This document shows positions 25,461 to 34,625 of a DNA stretch of 64,000 nucleotides, piece by piece. The position numbers and the translations under genes are program-made. The first letter of the stretch is position 1; every line of letters begins with the position of its first letter. This DNA comes from Haloferax sp046557615 (GTDB lineage Archaea; Halobacteriota; Halobacteria; Halobacteriales; Haloferacaceae), in contig NZ_JBKIII010000001.1 of NCBI RefSeq assembly GCF_046557615.1, forward strand, positions 434,001 through 498,000, in the 5' to 3' direction. Below the pieces are notes generated by a model that saw only the letters and a list, made by a program, of their open reading frames with translations, made no database searches and had not been told where the DNA came from.

Positions 25461-27050
25461 CTACATCTGGTTACGAATCGCGCTCGCGGTCTTGAGCGCG
25501 AGTGCGGCGATGGTGAGCGTCGGGTTCATCGCCCCGCCCGTCGGGAAGACGCTCGACCCCGCTATCCAGAGATTCGAGAGGTCGTGAGTCAGGCCGTCCG
25601 AGTCCACGACGCTCGATGCTGGATTCTCGCCCATTCGCGTCGTGCCCATGTGATGGAACGCCGGGCCGGTGTTGTCGGGACCGACGGTCCACTCGATATC
25701 GACGCTGAGTTCGTCCAGAATCTGTCGCTGAATCTCGTTGGCCCGCGAGAGCGCGTCTTTCGTCTCCGCATCGACCGACCAATGGACGTCCGGCACGGGG
25801 TCGCCGAGGTCGTCGGTCGTCTCGGTGTCGAGTGCGATGTAGTTGTCCTCGCGGGGGAGTTGCTCGACCAGCGCACCCATGGCGATGTGGCGACCGTAGT
25901 TCGCCTGCAACTCCCCGAGCAGTTCGTCACCCCACGTCTCTGCATTCAGGGCGTCTCCGACTGGCGATGGTCCGGCGTAGTTGAGAAATTCGAGTTTGAT
26001 TCCATTCACGGGGTCGGTGTCGTCGTAGAACTGGTGGCACTCGCTGGTGTTGAAGCCGACGTGATTCTGTCGCGTGTCGCGGTCGAGACGACCCCCCATG
26101 CCTGCAAATAGGTGTTCCATGAAGAATTTCCCGACGACGCCCGAGGAGTTGGCGAGCCCATCTGGGAACTCGTCGGACGCCGAGAGCAAGAGCAAGCGAA
26201 CGTTTTCGACGCCGCCGCAGGCGAGGACGAACTGGTCGGCGGACTGTCGATGGGTCGTCCCATCGGGCGTCGTGTACGCCGCAGCGACGATTTGCTGACC
26301 AGAATCGTCGTGTTCGAGGCGTCGGACACGTGCGCGGTCGAGTATCGTCGCTCCGGCGGCCTCGGCTTTCTCGATGTGTGATTCGGCAGTGTACTTCGCC
26401 CCCGACGGACAGACTGGTTTGCACGTCCCGAAGCCTTGGCACGACGCGCGGTTGTCGTAGGGTTCGGAGTTGCGGGCGTTCGGCACCGAGTGCATGTCGA
26501 TACCCAGTCGCTCGCACGCCTCGGCGAAGATGGAATCACTGTGCGACGGCGGGAACGCGGGAAGTGGATAGGGCTCGTCTCGGGGGGGTGCGTAGGGGTT
26601 GTCTACCGCGCCTGCAACACCAAACTCGCGTTCGGCCTCCGCGTAGTACGGCTTGAGGTCAGAATACGAAAGCGGCCAATCGACGCCGACGCCGTGGCGT
26701 GACTGGAGTTCGAAATCGCGTTCGTGGAGGCGCATCACCATGCCCTGCCAGTGGAGGGTCGTCCCACCGATACCCTTCACGCGCGCCGCGTTGAGTGGGT
26801 AGAACGCCTCGCCGGACGAAGCGAATGCGTCGCGGGGGCCGCCCATCTCCCACGGGTTGCCGAGGCCGGGGCGAATGTGACGGTCCAACTGCACCTGTCT
26901 GGTCTCGTCGAATCGTCGCCCTGCCTCGAGAACGACGACATTCGCTCCCGCTTCAGCGAGTCGGTGGGCGACGATGCCACCGGCCGGTCCAGCGCCGACG
27001 ATACACACGTCTGCGTCGCTGACGGGCGTCCTGTCGAGTTGTTCAGGCAT
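25461..27050 (-). CDS. GMC-family oxidoreductase
   Basis: 529 aa FAD-dependent oxidoreductase. N-terminal CIVGAGPAGGIVAHRLAEAG with a downstream acidic residue (VVLEAG), an FGTCKPVCPSGAKY Cys-containing segment, and the C-terminal NLWIAGSSVFPTGGAMNPTLTI typical of GMC enzymes and membrane gluconate/sorbitol dehydrogenases. The start at 27050 is chosen because it overlaps the upstream partner gene by 8 nt and leads straight into the Rossmann fold. Probably works with the Tat-exported small subunit encoded just before it. Confidence 0.88.
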   Translation of the reverse strand: MPEQLDRTPVSDADVCIVGAGPAGGIVAHRLAEAGANVVVLEAGRRFDETRQVQLDRHIRPGLGNPWEMGGPRDAFASSGEAFYPLNAARVKGIGGTTLHWQGMVMRLHERDFELQSRHGVGVDWPLSYSDLKPYYAEAEREFGVAGAVDNPYAPPRDEPYPLPAFPPSHSDSIFAEACERLGIDMHSVPNARNSEPYDNRASCQGFGTCKPVCPSGAKYTAESHIEKAEAAGATILDRARVRRLEHDDSGQQIVAAAYTTPDGTTHRQSADQFVLACGGVENVRLLLLSASDEFPDGLANSSGVVGKFFMEHLFAGMGGRLDRDTRQNHVGFNTSECHQFYDDTDPVNGIKLEFLNYAGPSPVGDALNAETWGDELLGELQANYGRHIAMGALVEQLPREDNYIALDTETTDDLGDPVPDVHWSVDAETKDALSRANEIQRQILDELSVDIEWTVGPDNTGPAFHHMGTTRMGENPASSVVDSDGLTHDLSNLWIAGSSVFPTGGAMNPTLTIAALALKTASAIRNQM

Positions 27051-27612
27051 CGTCCACCTCACCATCGCCTTCGCCACGCTCCATCGACGCTCGCTGATAG
27101 CTCTCGGTCCCGCCGCCGTAGCCGATTGGATTCTCGATGCCGACGAGTTCTCCACCGGTCGGCGACGAGTAGAAGGCGTAGAGAAGTTCGTTCACGACGT
27201 GGAATCGAATCCGTTCGGAGAGCGTGCCGTCGGGAACCGGGTCCGCAGTTTTCGTGCCGAGTTGCTGAAGGAGTGTCTCGCGCGTCTCGACATCCAAGTC
27301 AACAAACGGTGCGCCGTGCCAGTCGCGGGCGACAGCATCGAGTTCGGCGACAGTTTCAGTAAACCCCAATTCGCGCTTTTCGTCGCTCGCGCGCCCGACG
27401 ACGTAGGTCTCGACGAACTCGCCGATGCCTTCGACTCCACTCGGGTAGACGACCTGGCCTGCGGCGACCATCGTTTCGACGACATCGACCGTCTGCGACC
27501 CGTCTGCGGCGTCCGCAGTCGGCGGGTCGTAGGTATCAACGATTGCCGCCCCGCCGCCAGCGATACCCAATCCGGCGAGGACAGCCAACGCATCTCGTCG
27601 CGTCAGTCGCAT
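27043..27612 (-). CDS. Gluconate 2-dehydrogenase subunit 3-like Tat protein
   Basis: 189 aa. MRLTRRDALAVLAGLGIAGGG is a Tat signal with twin Arg. The remainder (QTVDVVETMVAAGQVVYP..., ETLLQQLGTKTADPVPDG, RFHVVNELLYAFYSSPTGGELVG in part) matches the small subunit of membrane gluconate 2-dehydrogenase-like complexes. It likely chaperones or co-exports the flavoprotein encoded directly downstream, whose start it overlaps by 8 nt; the GMC protein has no signal of its own. The cytochrome c subunit seen in bacteria is absent. Confidence 0.85.
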   Translation of the reverse strand: MRLTRRDALAVLAGLGIAGGGAAIVDTYDPPTADAADGSQTVDVVETMVAAGQVVYPSGVEGIGEFVETYVVGRASDEKRELGFTETVAELDAVARDWHGAPFVDLDVETRETLLQQLGTKTADPVPDGTLSERIRFHVVNELLYAFYSSPTGGELVGIENPIGYGGGTESYQRASMERGEGDGEVDDA

Positions 27613-27714
27613 TCGAATCGAATTAGGTGAGACTAATCTTATGGCTTGTCGTCTGTCTCGCTCACGGTTGAAAGACGAATGAGAATCAGTCCCCGTACGT
27701 AGCCAAGGCTCTCA

Positions 27715-28308
27715 TTAACTCTGCTTAAATCTCGAATCCCGGAGAACAAACACGGCTGTAGAGATAGACATTTGAGCAACTGCATACGTTTCAGGAAGCG
27801 TCATTCCCGCTGTCATCGCATACGGGAGACCGTGCGCGGTAGCGAGCGCAGCAAGCGTGATCTGCATTGTTGTGTCTTCAGAGACATTGCATGCGATGTA
27901 GCCTGTGAGGAGAGAATACCACTCAATTCTCTGAGAGAGTGAGACAATCCGACCCTGAGAGTCAATTTCGGGAACCTCTATTTCAGGGACATTGGTTTCA
28001 CGTGCGTACTCAGTTAATAAATCTGAAACATCAGACAGGGAGTCTCTTGGTGTCCAGCGTTCGACATAGTTGTACTCAGACGATGGATGAGCATCAAAAG
28101 AACCCGGTTCGTCCGGATGAGCCCGAACATAAGACGTACTCAAATCAACAGCATGTTGGATCATTTCGTGGGATGCCAGCAATGAACCCCTACCCGTAGT
28201 TATGTGGAAGTCTTCGATATCTTGGCTTTGAATGTATTTGTCGAGTTCCTCAAATTCGGCTGAAGCAGTTGGCACAGTCAACTCTCCGACACGTTCGCAT
28301 ATATGCAT
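27715..28308 (-). CDS. Hypothetical protein with atypical base composition
   Basis: 197 aa, not recognised. Polar N-terminal half (MHICERVGELTVPTASAEFEE...), and a C-terminal hydrophobic stretch around 150-180 (LAALATAHGLPYAMTAGM...) that may be one membrane helix or a buried helix. Codons are visibly richer in A/T (ATT, AAT, TCA, GAA) than neighbouring genes, which suggests recent acquisition. No mobile-element hallmarks at its edges. Confidence 0.6.
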   Translation of the reverse strand: MHICERVGELTVPTASAEFEELDKYIQSQDIEDFHITTGRGSLLASHEMIQHAVDLSTSYVRAHPDEPGSFDAHPSSEYNYVERWTPRDSLSDVSDLLTEYARETNVPEIEVPEIDSQGRIVSLSQRIEWYSLLTGYIACNVSEDTTMQITLAALATAHGLPYAMTAGMTLPETYAVAQMSISTAVFVLRDSRFKQS

Positions 28309-28383
28309 TGGGGGGCGAATTCCACCTTTGAGAAGTTAGACGATAGTCTTCTGGTCGGTTGTGAGCCGAGACAGGTGGTCGTT

Positions 28384-29115
28384 TCAGTCCTGTCGCACGT
28401 CGTGTTCGAGGACGCCCACTCCCTCGATTTCGACTTCGACGTGGTCGCCGTCTTCGAGTGGGCCGACACCTTCGGGCGTGCCCGTCGAGATAACGTCGCC
28501 CGCTTCGAGCGTCATGTAGGTCGTAATCTCCTCGATGAGTTCCGGAATCGAGAAGATGAGATAGTCGATACTGGAGTCCTGTCGGGTCTCGCCGTTCACG
28601 CGAAGGGTGATGCGGGCGTCGTCCGAGAAGTGTTCAGGGTCGGCCACGACAGGACCGATTGGGGCCGCACCGTCGAACGCCTTGCCGCGAACCCAGTTCT
28701 TCTCGATATCTTGGTCGTCACGGTTCGAAACGTCGTTCAGGATGGTGTAGCCTGCGATGACTGATTCAGCGTCCTCGGCCGCGACGTTTCGGCACTGCTC
28801 GCCGATGACGACGCCCAGTTCGGCCTCGTGTTCGACGTTCTCTTTTCCTGCGGGGAGCGTGACGGTGCCGCCGTGGCTGGCGAGTGTGTTCGGCGGCTTC
28901 AGAAAGAGCATCGGGCGGTCTGGAACCTCCTCGTTGCGCTCTTCGGCGTGTTTAGCGTAGTTTCGACCGATACAGACGACTTTCGATGGCTCACACGGTG
29001 GGAGGATATCGACGTCGTCGAGGTCGTAGGTCTCGCCGCCGAACGAGACAGAATCGTCGTGCCATTCGCCGGTTCGAACTGCCCCTGCGGGGTCACGGAA
29101 TCGAACGTGGTGCAT
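28384..29115 (-). CDS. Fumarylacetoacetate hydrolase-family protein
   Basis: 243 aa. FAH fold with VVCIGRNYAKHAEERN, the metal-binding EHEAELGVVIG, and a C-terminal GDVISTGTPEGVGPL. Members include 2-hydroxyhepta-2,4-diene-1,7-dioate isomerases, fumarylpyruvate hydrolases and oxaloacetate decarboxylases; the exact reaction cannot be read. Cytosolic. Monocistronic as far as can be seen. Confidence 0.9.
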   Translation of the reverse strand: MHHVRFRDPAGAVRTGEWHDDSVSFGGETYDLDDVDILPPCEPSKVVCIGRNYAKHAEERNEEVPDRPMLFLKPPNTLASHGGTVTLPAGKENVEHEAELGVVIGEQCRNVAAEDAESVIAGYTILNDVSNRDDQDIEKNWVRGKAFDGAAPIGPVVADPEHFSDDARITLRVNGETRQDSSIDYLIFSIPELIEEITTYMTLEAGDVISTGTPEGVGPLEDGDHVEVEIEGVGVLEHDVRQD

Positions 29116-29214
29116 GGGTTGGGTGTCGAAATGGAGTGTGATAGCCTTTTACACTCCATCGTTTTCCTCCGGTTTTCGAATCGAGGTTCACTCGCTCGTT
29201 TTCCGCCGATGCAA

Positions 29215-29865
29215 CTACCAGTCCATCCACAAGTCGATGAGAACGAATAGACAGACGAGACCGAACGCGAAGGCGGCCGTCGGCGCGCCGATGGAGAAGT
29301 CGAACACCTGCGCGTAGAGAGCGATAACCGAGAGTGAAACGGCGTAGTAGAGTGCCCGAACGGCGAGCGACGGAGTCCGTGGTGCGGCACGTACAGTCGG
29401 GAGTGCGAGTAGTGCGCCTACTGTGAGCCCTCCTGCAACGAGTATCGACCCGAGCAGACCACCGCCACTCGAATCTACGAAGGCACCGACGAAGCAGGCG
29501 AGCCCCAACGTCGTGTTCAACACCGCGGCGCGCTGGACGAGGAACCCATATCCAGCGTCTCGTCCGAGTCCGAGACTGTTCTCTTCGATTCGCGTCCACG
29601 GCGTGCCGACCGAGACGACACCCAGCCGTGAGAGACCAATCGTCAGCGAGGCCGCTGTCAACGAGACGATGGCACTAGTACTCACCGCAACCGGTGTTCG
29701 AACCGCTTGAAAGACGACCCACAGACTGGGTAACGCGAGCAGGAGTTGTTGTCCGAGGCCGTAGTAGATGGTTGCATCGAGCCACACGTCGAGCCTTCCA
29801 TGCCGCTCGTCGAAGCGCCGACGCTGGTTCGTATTTTTCCAGAACGGCTCGTCTCGTGATGACAT
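29215..29865 (-). CDS. Hypothetical multi-helix membrane protein
   Basis: 216 aa. A basic/polar head (MSSRDEPFWKNTNQRRRFDERHG, cited in part) precedes about six hydrophobic segments (around 32-50, 58-78, 108-128, 133-153, 165-185, 192-214). No charged residues inside the helices that would indicate a transporter, and no known motif. Function unknown. Confidence 0.68.
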   Translation of the reverse strand: MSSRDEPFWKNTNQRRRFDERHGRLDVWLDATIYYGLGQQLLLALPSLWVVFQAVRTPVAVSTSAIVSLTAASLTIGLSRLGVVSVGTPWTRIEENSLGLGRDAGYGFLVQRAAVLNTTLGLACFVGAFVDSSGGGLLGSILVAGGLTVGALLALPTVRAAPRTPSLAVRALYYAVSLSVIALYAQVFDFSIGAPTAAFAFGLVCLFVLIDLWMDW

Positions 29866-29992
29866 GCTCTACACTACGTGACTGTACTTTGAAAAATTCC
29901 GGTGTGGGAAGCAGCCAACGAGTAACGAATCGTCGCGTCACGCTAGATGACTACGAATCGTACTTGACGAACAGGCCGAGTGAGGCCAGTAC

Positions 29993-30511
29993 TCAGTCCG
30001 AAGACGAAGCAACCCAGTCGAGTTTCTGCGCGTAGTCTTCTAGACGATGAATCATGTTTGCTTCACTTTTAGTGAGTTCTGCGTTCCGGGCGTAGTCGAT
30101 GATTCTCGCGACTTCTTGGAGCGTAACGATACTCAACGAGGTCAACGAAGACGTTCCACGTTCTTCGATGCCTAGCAATTTCGATTCGTCGTCGATACTT
30201 TGTTCGAAGAGGTGGTTCATCACACTGATTCGGTCGTCATCGACACGTTCGAACTCGAATGCCTGCCCGTCGGGAAAGAGAACGACTGCGGTAGTTTCGC
30301 CTTCGTGGAGGTATCGAAGTTTCTCGAGTACGTCCATCCAAAACGGAAGCTCGAGCGTGTCGATGTATCCCTTCTCTCCGGGTATCCACGTGTCCCCAGC
30401 ACGAATTGCGACGCCGCGCCGAGGGTTGATGTGTCCTTCTTCGTCTGTGTCGTCCCACGGGGCCGATTGGACTCGTCTGATATCGAACTCGGCGTCGGGT
30501 AGCTTGTTCAC
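29993..30511 (-). CDS. Hypothetical cytosolic protein
   Basis: 172 aa, no signal or membrane segments. Mixed alpha/beta: a Trp/Asp-rich N-terminus, a strand-rich middle (TAVVLFPDGQAFEFERV) and a helical C-terminus (LSIVTLQEVARIIDYARNAELTKSEANMIHRLE, cited in part). Its ATG overlaps the stop of the lipoprotein gene by 4 nt, so the two are cotranscribed and may act together. Not recognised. Confidence 0.65.
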   Translation of the reverse strand: MNKLPDAEFDIRRVQSAPWDDTDEEGHINPRRGVAIRAGDTWIPGEKGYIDTLELPFWMDVLEKLRYLHEGETTAVVLFPDGQAFEFERVDDDRISVMNHLFEQSIDDESKLLGIEERGTSSLTSLSIVTLQEVARIIDYARNAELTKSEANMIHRLEDYAQKLDWVASSSD

Positions 30512-30882
30512 GGTTCAGAGAGGAAGATGCGTAGCCTTCCGCCGTCGTAGATATCCACCTGGAGCGATGCCACCGGCGAGATGCCGTCCTTGCCGGGGTC
30601 GAAGTAATACTCGTCCGTGTGGTCTTCGACGGTCGCTCGAACGAGGTAGTCGTCTTCGATGTCGAAGACGTCCTCGACGACGATTGGGCCGTCGTCCCAA
30701 CTGTTGAACGTCCTCTCAAAGACGACTTGGTCGCGGGCTACGTTGCTGACGGTGACGTCCAATTCGTAGGCCTCCACGGTGGTGTTTCTCACCCGCAACC
30801 TGTAGGAGGTTCTTTCGGCACACCCGCCGAGCATCCCCGTCGCCGCTGCGGTGACACTCACACAGAATGTGCGCCGCGTCAT
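30508..30882 (-). CDS. Hypothetical lipoprotein
   Basis: 124 aa from the ATG at 30882. MTRRTFCVSVTAAATGMLGGC is a Tat-like signal with a lipobox ending in Cys21. The mature domain is beta-rich (YRLRVRNTTVEAYELDVTV...) like a small immunoglobulin-type fold on the outside of the membrane. The longer frame to 30990 would bury the signal and was rejected. First gene of a two-gene unit with the 172-aa protein. Confidence 0.7.
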   Translation of the reverse strand: MTRRTFCVSVTAAATGMLGGCAERTSYRLRVRNTTVEAYELDVTVSNVARDQVVFERTFNSWDDGPIVVEDVFDIEDDYLVRATVEDHTDEYYFDPGKDGISPVASLQVDIYDGGRLRIFLSEP

Positions 30883-31040
30883 GTGAATGTTCTCTGTCAC
30901 GAGCGAATCCGAGTTGGCAGTTCTGTCACTCGGTGATAAATTTTCTGACAGAGAGCGTCTCAAACCCGCAGACAGTGAAACCGGCCACACCGCCCCCTGC
31001 GAATACCTTTTTGTGTATTTCGCCAGTAATTACGGATGCT

Positions 31041-31757
31041 ATGGAACTTACCTGGCACGGCCATTCCACGTGGTACGTAACGGTCGGAGACACCTCGCTT
31101 CTCATCGACCCGTTCTTCGACAATCCGTTTACGTCGCTCGACCCCAGCGACGTCGAGACACCGGATTACGTGTTGCTCACGCACGGCCACGCAGACCACA
31201 TCGCCCACGCGGGCGAGTTCGAGGGTACCACCGTCGTCGGGACACCGGAACTCGTCGGCTACGTCGGCGAAGAGATGGGCGTCGAAGAGACGATTGGGAT
31301 GAACATCGGTGGGACGGTCGAACTCGGCGATGCCTACGTGTCGATGGTTCGGGCGGACCACACGAACGGCATCAACACGGGCTACGAGTTCGAAGCGGGC
31401 GTGCCGGGCGGCTATATGATTAGCGACGCAAAGCCCACGCAGACGACCGACGAGGAGTCCACGACGTTCTATCACGCTGGTGACACCGGCCTGATGACCG
31501 ACATGCGCGAGATTTTCGGCGCATACTACGAACCCGATGCGGCGGCGCTCCCAGTGGGTGACCACTACACGATGGGGCCGTGGCAAGCCGCCGTTGCGGC
31601 CGATTGGCTGGACGTAGACCACGTCTTCCCGATGCACTACAACACCTTCCCGGCCATCGAAATCGACATCCGTGACTTCGAGAAGGAAGTGAAGGCCGCC
31701 GGAAGCCACGCTGAGGTCCACATCCTCGACGGCGACGAGTCGTTCACGCTCGAATAG
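31041..31757 (+). CDS. MBL-fold metal-dependent hydrolase (UPF0173 type)
   Basis: 238 aa metallo-beta-lactamase fold. Opening MELTWHGHSTWYV is typical of the UPF0173 group; TGHADH-type metal motif is present as LTHGHADHIAHAG, with further ligands in RADHTNG, YHAGDTGLMTDM and HVFPMHYNTFP. Two-metal hydrolase of unknown substrate. A TATA-like CTTTTTGTG about 28 nt before the ATG at 31041 supports this start over upstream codons. Confidence 0.92.
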   Translation: MELTWHGHSTWYVTVGDTSLLIDPFFDNPFTSLDPSDVETPDYVLLTHGHADHIAHAGEFEGTTVVGTPELVGYVGEEMGVEETIGMNIGGTVELGDAYVSMVRADHTNGINTGYEFEAGVPGGYMISDAKPTQTTDEESTTFYHAGDTGLMTDMREIFGAYYEPDAAALPVGDHYTMGPWQAAVAADWLDVDHVFPMHYNTFPAIEIDIRDFEKEVKAAGSHAEVHILDGDESFTLE

Positions 31758-31928
31758 GCCTCCTATTCTGATTTTTCAGACCGATTTGCAACGTCGAGAG
31801 TGAGTACAATCTCGTAAGTACCAGTAATATTCACCGATGAAAATCGCGGTGCATCGCCGTGTTCAGTTTTCACGAGTTGCGCACGAGTGAACAAGATTTA
31901 CGGCTATTCAATCCAACGCACAAAGTGA

Positions 31929-32327
31929 ATGTCCGATATTCAGACCTCTACTGTCAGCGACGAAGGGTTCGAAAGCACGAGTCAGGTTGGCGACTTCAAC
32001 CTCCAAATCGACGCACTCGGCGAGACCGGCCCGACCCCGAACGCGACGCTCGTCGCAACCTACGCTTCCTGTTTCCTCCCCGCATTCCGCGTCGGCGGCC
32101 AGAAGACGGGTAACGACGAACTCGGCAAGGTCCAAATCGACGCCGACGCCGAACTCGACGACTCTGACGACCTGACGGACATCGAGTTCAACATCTACGT
32201 CGAAGCAGACCTCTCGGACGACGAGTTCGCAGCAATCACGGACCTCGCAGAGGACATCTGCCACGTCCACGACGCGCTCAAAGAGGAACTGCTCGCAGAC
32301 ATCACCGTCGTCGGCGACGCGTTCTAA
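31929..32327 (+). CDS. OsmC-like protein
   Basis: 132 aa. Central helix-strand pattern with ATYASCFLPAFRVGGQKTG resembles the OsmC/Ohr family around the first conserved Cys; a second Cys lies in LAEDICHVHDAL. In OsmC/Ohr these two cysteines reduce organic hydroperoxides. Very acidic, as expected for a haloarchaeal cytosolic protein. A GATTTA box about 33 nt upstream fits a leaderless transcript. Confidence 0.82.
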   Translation: MSDIQTSTVSDEGFESTSQVGDFNLQIDALGETGPTPNATLVATYASCFLPAFRVGGQKTGNDELGKVQIDADAELDDSDDLTDIEFNIYVEADLSDDEFAAITDLAEDICHVHDALKEELLADITVVGDAF

Positions 32328-32393
32328 ACGCGCTCTCACGCCCTTTTTAATAAGTAGCGACAGTCACAGAACGGCCGGACCGGTAGCGATGCG

Positions 32394-32534
32394 TCAGGGC
32401 ATCTCTGTGCGACGCCGGTAGGCTCGAAGGCTCATCGCTTGGCCTTCCATGATGATGACCTCGCGGTCCTGCACCGGAGCATCGGTAGTTGCGTCGACTT
32501 GGTCGCGGAAATACGGACTGTTCGGCTCTTCCAT
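32394..32534 (-). CDS. Small conserved-looking hypothetical protein, 46 aa
   Basis: MEEPNSPYFRDQVDATTDAPV... continuing to VIIMEGQAMSLRAYRRRTEMP. Codon use is haloarchaeal, with strong G/C at third positions. The sequence has a folded-looking helix (EVIIMEGQAMSLRAYRRR) and an acidic head. It occupies most of the gap between the OsmC-like gene and the HAD phosphatase, on the phosphatase strand. Function unknown. Confidence 0.6.
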   Translation of the reverse strand: MEEPNSPYFRDQVDATTDAPVQDREVIIMEGQAMSLRAYRRRTEMP

Positions 32535-32638
32535 ACCTCTGCCTTTGTTCCGGGGTACAAAAAGGTTTGTCAGACATTGACAAACAAGATGTCACGACTC
32601 TTCGATGCTGGACGTACCACGGACGACAGCCTGTGGTA

Positions 32639-33421
32639 CTACTCCACGAGCAGTGTTCGCAACTCCCCGAGTGAGTCGAGGACGTACGTTGGCGTGTATT
32701 CGCTGGCTTCGAGCGCTGCATCGTCGGTGACGCCCGTTTTCACGAGTGCAGTGTCCATGCCCGCGTCGATACCGAGTGCGATGTCTGTGTCGAGGCGGTC
32801 ACCGACCACGAGAATCTCTTCAGGCGCGACGCCGAGTGTGTCGAGGATGATTCCCTGTGTAACTGGCGATGGCTTGCCGAGGATAGCATCCGGGTCGCGG
32901 TCGGCGATTCCTGCGACGGCGCGGATGATTGCACCCGACCCCGGAATGTCGCCCTCGTCGGTGGGGATGATGATGTCGGGGTCGGTCCCGTAGAACAGTG
33001 CCCCGTCTCGGAGTGCGAGGTGAGCATCGCGCAAGTCGTCGTAGTGGAAGTCCCGGTCGATGCCGACCACGACGATTTCGGGGTTCTCGGCGGCGGCAAC
33101 GAGTTCTAATCCGGCGTCTCGGAGTTGGTCACAGAGACCGGATTCACCGAGACAGAACACCCGTTCGTCGGCGTGATTCGAGACGAGATACGACGTGGTG
33201 GCCGTCCCGGAGGTGACGATTTCACTCGCATCGACGTCGATTCCGGCGCGTTCCAGACGTTCTTCGTAGGCGGGCGGTGCCTTCACGGGGTTGTTCGAGA
33301 CGAACAGTCTCTTTGCACCCACCTCAGCTATCGCCGCGAGCCCATCGTGTGCGCCGGGAATTGCTGTCTCTCCGCGAACGACTGTGCCATCGACGTCGAG
33401 AACGACCCCTCGGTACTGCAT
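32639..33421 (-). CDS. HAD-superfamily hydrolase, NagD-like (IIA)
   Basis: 260 aa. Motif I GVVLDVDGTVVRGE (nucleophile Asp, DxDxT), motif II LFVSNNPVK, the C2 cap typical of subfamily IIA, and motif III/IV LGKPSPV ... ILVVGDRLDTDIALGIDAGMD (cited in part). Predicted phosphatase on small phosphorylated sugars or nucleotides. The ATG at 33421 (MQYRGVVLDVDG) places motif I at the very start as usual; upstream codons are basic and unlike the family. Confidence 0.92.
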   Translation of the reverse strand: MQYRGVVLDVDGTVVRGETAIPGAHDGLAAIAEVGAKRLFVSNNPVKAPPAYEERLERAGIDVDASEIVTSGTATTSYLVSNHADERVFCLGESGLCDQLRDAGLELVAAAENPEIVVVGIDRDFHYDDLRDAHLALRDGALFYGTDPDIIIPTDEGDIPGSGAIIRAVAGIADRDPDAILGKPSPVTQGIILDTLGVAPEEILVVGDRLDTDIALGIDAGMDTALVKTGVTDDAALEASEYTPTYVLDSLGELRTLLVE

Positions 33422-33497
33422 CGGTCGCCGGTACGGACGCGCTCGGATTGAACGTTCGCCTGTGAACAATTATGTTATTTGGTAACGTACACCACAT

Positions 33498-33740
33498 ATG
33501 GTGTCAACAGGGAGGAACTTGCTTAGCCGGGTTCGCCAACCCGCGACAGGCAACACCGCGATGGGTGTGTGTGGATTGGTGGTGGCGTTGGGTGCGCTCT
33601 TTTTTACGTACTCGCTGGTGTCGGCGATGGCCGTCACCGTTCCCCTACTCTCGACGACTGCAATCGTATTCATCGGGATTGGTCTGTGGCTCGTCGCGTG
33701 GGCAATTCTCGATATGATTGCGAGTCGAATCCGTGCATAA
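33498..33740 (+). CDS. Small two-helix membrane protein
   Basis: 80 aa. Basic head (MVSTGRNLLSRVRQP), then two hydrophobic helices at about 22-43 and 48-70, ending with a basic tail (ASRIRA). Hypothetical. Divergent from the HAD phosphatase; the GTP cyclohydrolase III operon starts 96 bp downstream on the same strand. Confidence 0.65.
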   Translation: MVSTGRNLLSRVRQPATGNTAMGVCGLVVALGALFFTYSLVSAMAVTVPLLSTTAIVFIGIGLWLVAWAILDMIASRIRA

Positions 33741-33836
33741 ACGCCGGTATGCGCTCCATTTCGGCGGAATACCGAACTTCCGGCCGAGTCGTCGTGGAAC
33801 CAAAGAACGATATGCGCTACGCTCTACTCATCAACC

Positions 33837-34622
33837 GTGACGAACACGCAGCTGACGCTCGTCCAAATAGATAACTACGGGCCGTGGACGGTAACGCCGG
33901 ACCCACGGCGGGAGATGGACCTCCAGACGCTCCAGTCGAGACTCTTTGCCGACTTGGCACAGTTCGTCGGCTCACGAGACGGGTACGTCTTCTTTACCCG
34001 TTTCGACAACATGGTCGCGGTCACCAACGGCTTGGACCATCACGACCACGAACTGTTGCAAGAGTCGATTGCGAACCGCTACCCGGTGACGATTAGCCTC
34101 GGTATCGGTGCCGACCGAAACCCTGCTGTCGCACTCGAACGCGCGACCGACGTGGTCCAACGCGCCGGAAGCGCACAGGACGGCGACCGCCGAGAAGTCC
34201 TCGCGGGTGACTCGATTGCCGAGGCCGACCGCACTGATTCGGACGTGCAAATCGCCCACTTCGACGTGAACGACGCCACGGGCAAGTACACCGACCGCCT
34301 CAACGAGTTCGATACGTTCATTCACATCGAACAGGGCTACGCGTCGCTCATGCGCCACCTGCGCGAAGAACACGGCGCACTCTCGTTCTTCGTCGGCGGC
34401 GACAACATCATCTCGGTCACACCCGACCTCACCGAAGCGCAGTACCAAGCGGCTATCGAACACGTCGAAGCCGAAGCAGACGTCGAACTCAAAGTCGGCG
34501 TCGGCACCGCCTCGAACGCACACGAAGCAGGCTTCGCCGCCAAGCACGCACTCGAAGACTGCCGACACCTCGGAACGACTGTCGAATTCGCAAGCGAACC
34601 CGCAGAAATCGCAGACGACTAA
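33837..34622 (+). CDS. gch3: GTP cyclohydrolase III
   Basis: 261 aa, cyclase-like fold of two related halves. The first begins TLVQIDNYGPWT and includes GYVFFTRFDNMVAVTNG; the second has IAHFDVNDAT and SFFVGGDNIISV. These GGDN/RFDN segments are the metal/GTP-binding parts of MJ0145-type enzymes. The product is a formamidopyrimidine (FAPy) nucleotide, a precursor for riboflavin and F420 and possibly pterins. First gene of a four-gene run (gaps of 3, 1 and 1 bp), which points to a dedicated pterin or deazaflavin pathway. Start is a GTG or ATG around 33837 following the divergent gap. Confidence 0.9.
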   Translation: MTNTQLTLVQIDNYGPWTVTPDPRREMDLQTLQSRLFADLAQFVGSRDGYVFFTRFDNMVAVTNGLDHHDHELLQESIANRYPVTISLGIGADRNPAVALERATDVVQRAGSAQDGDRREVLAGDSIAEADRTDSDVQIAHFDVNDATGKYTDRLNEFDTFIHIEQGYASLMRHLREEHGALSFFVGGDNIISVTPDLTEAQYQAAIEHVEAEADVELKVGVGTASNAHEAGFAAKHALEDCRHLGTTVEFASEPAEIADD

Positions 34623-34625
34623 TCC

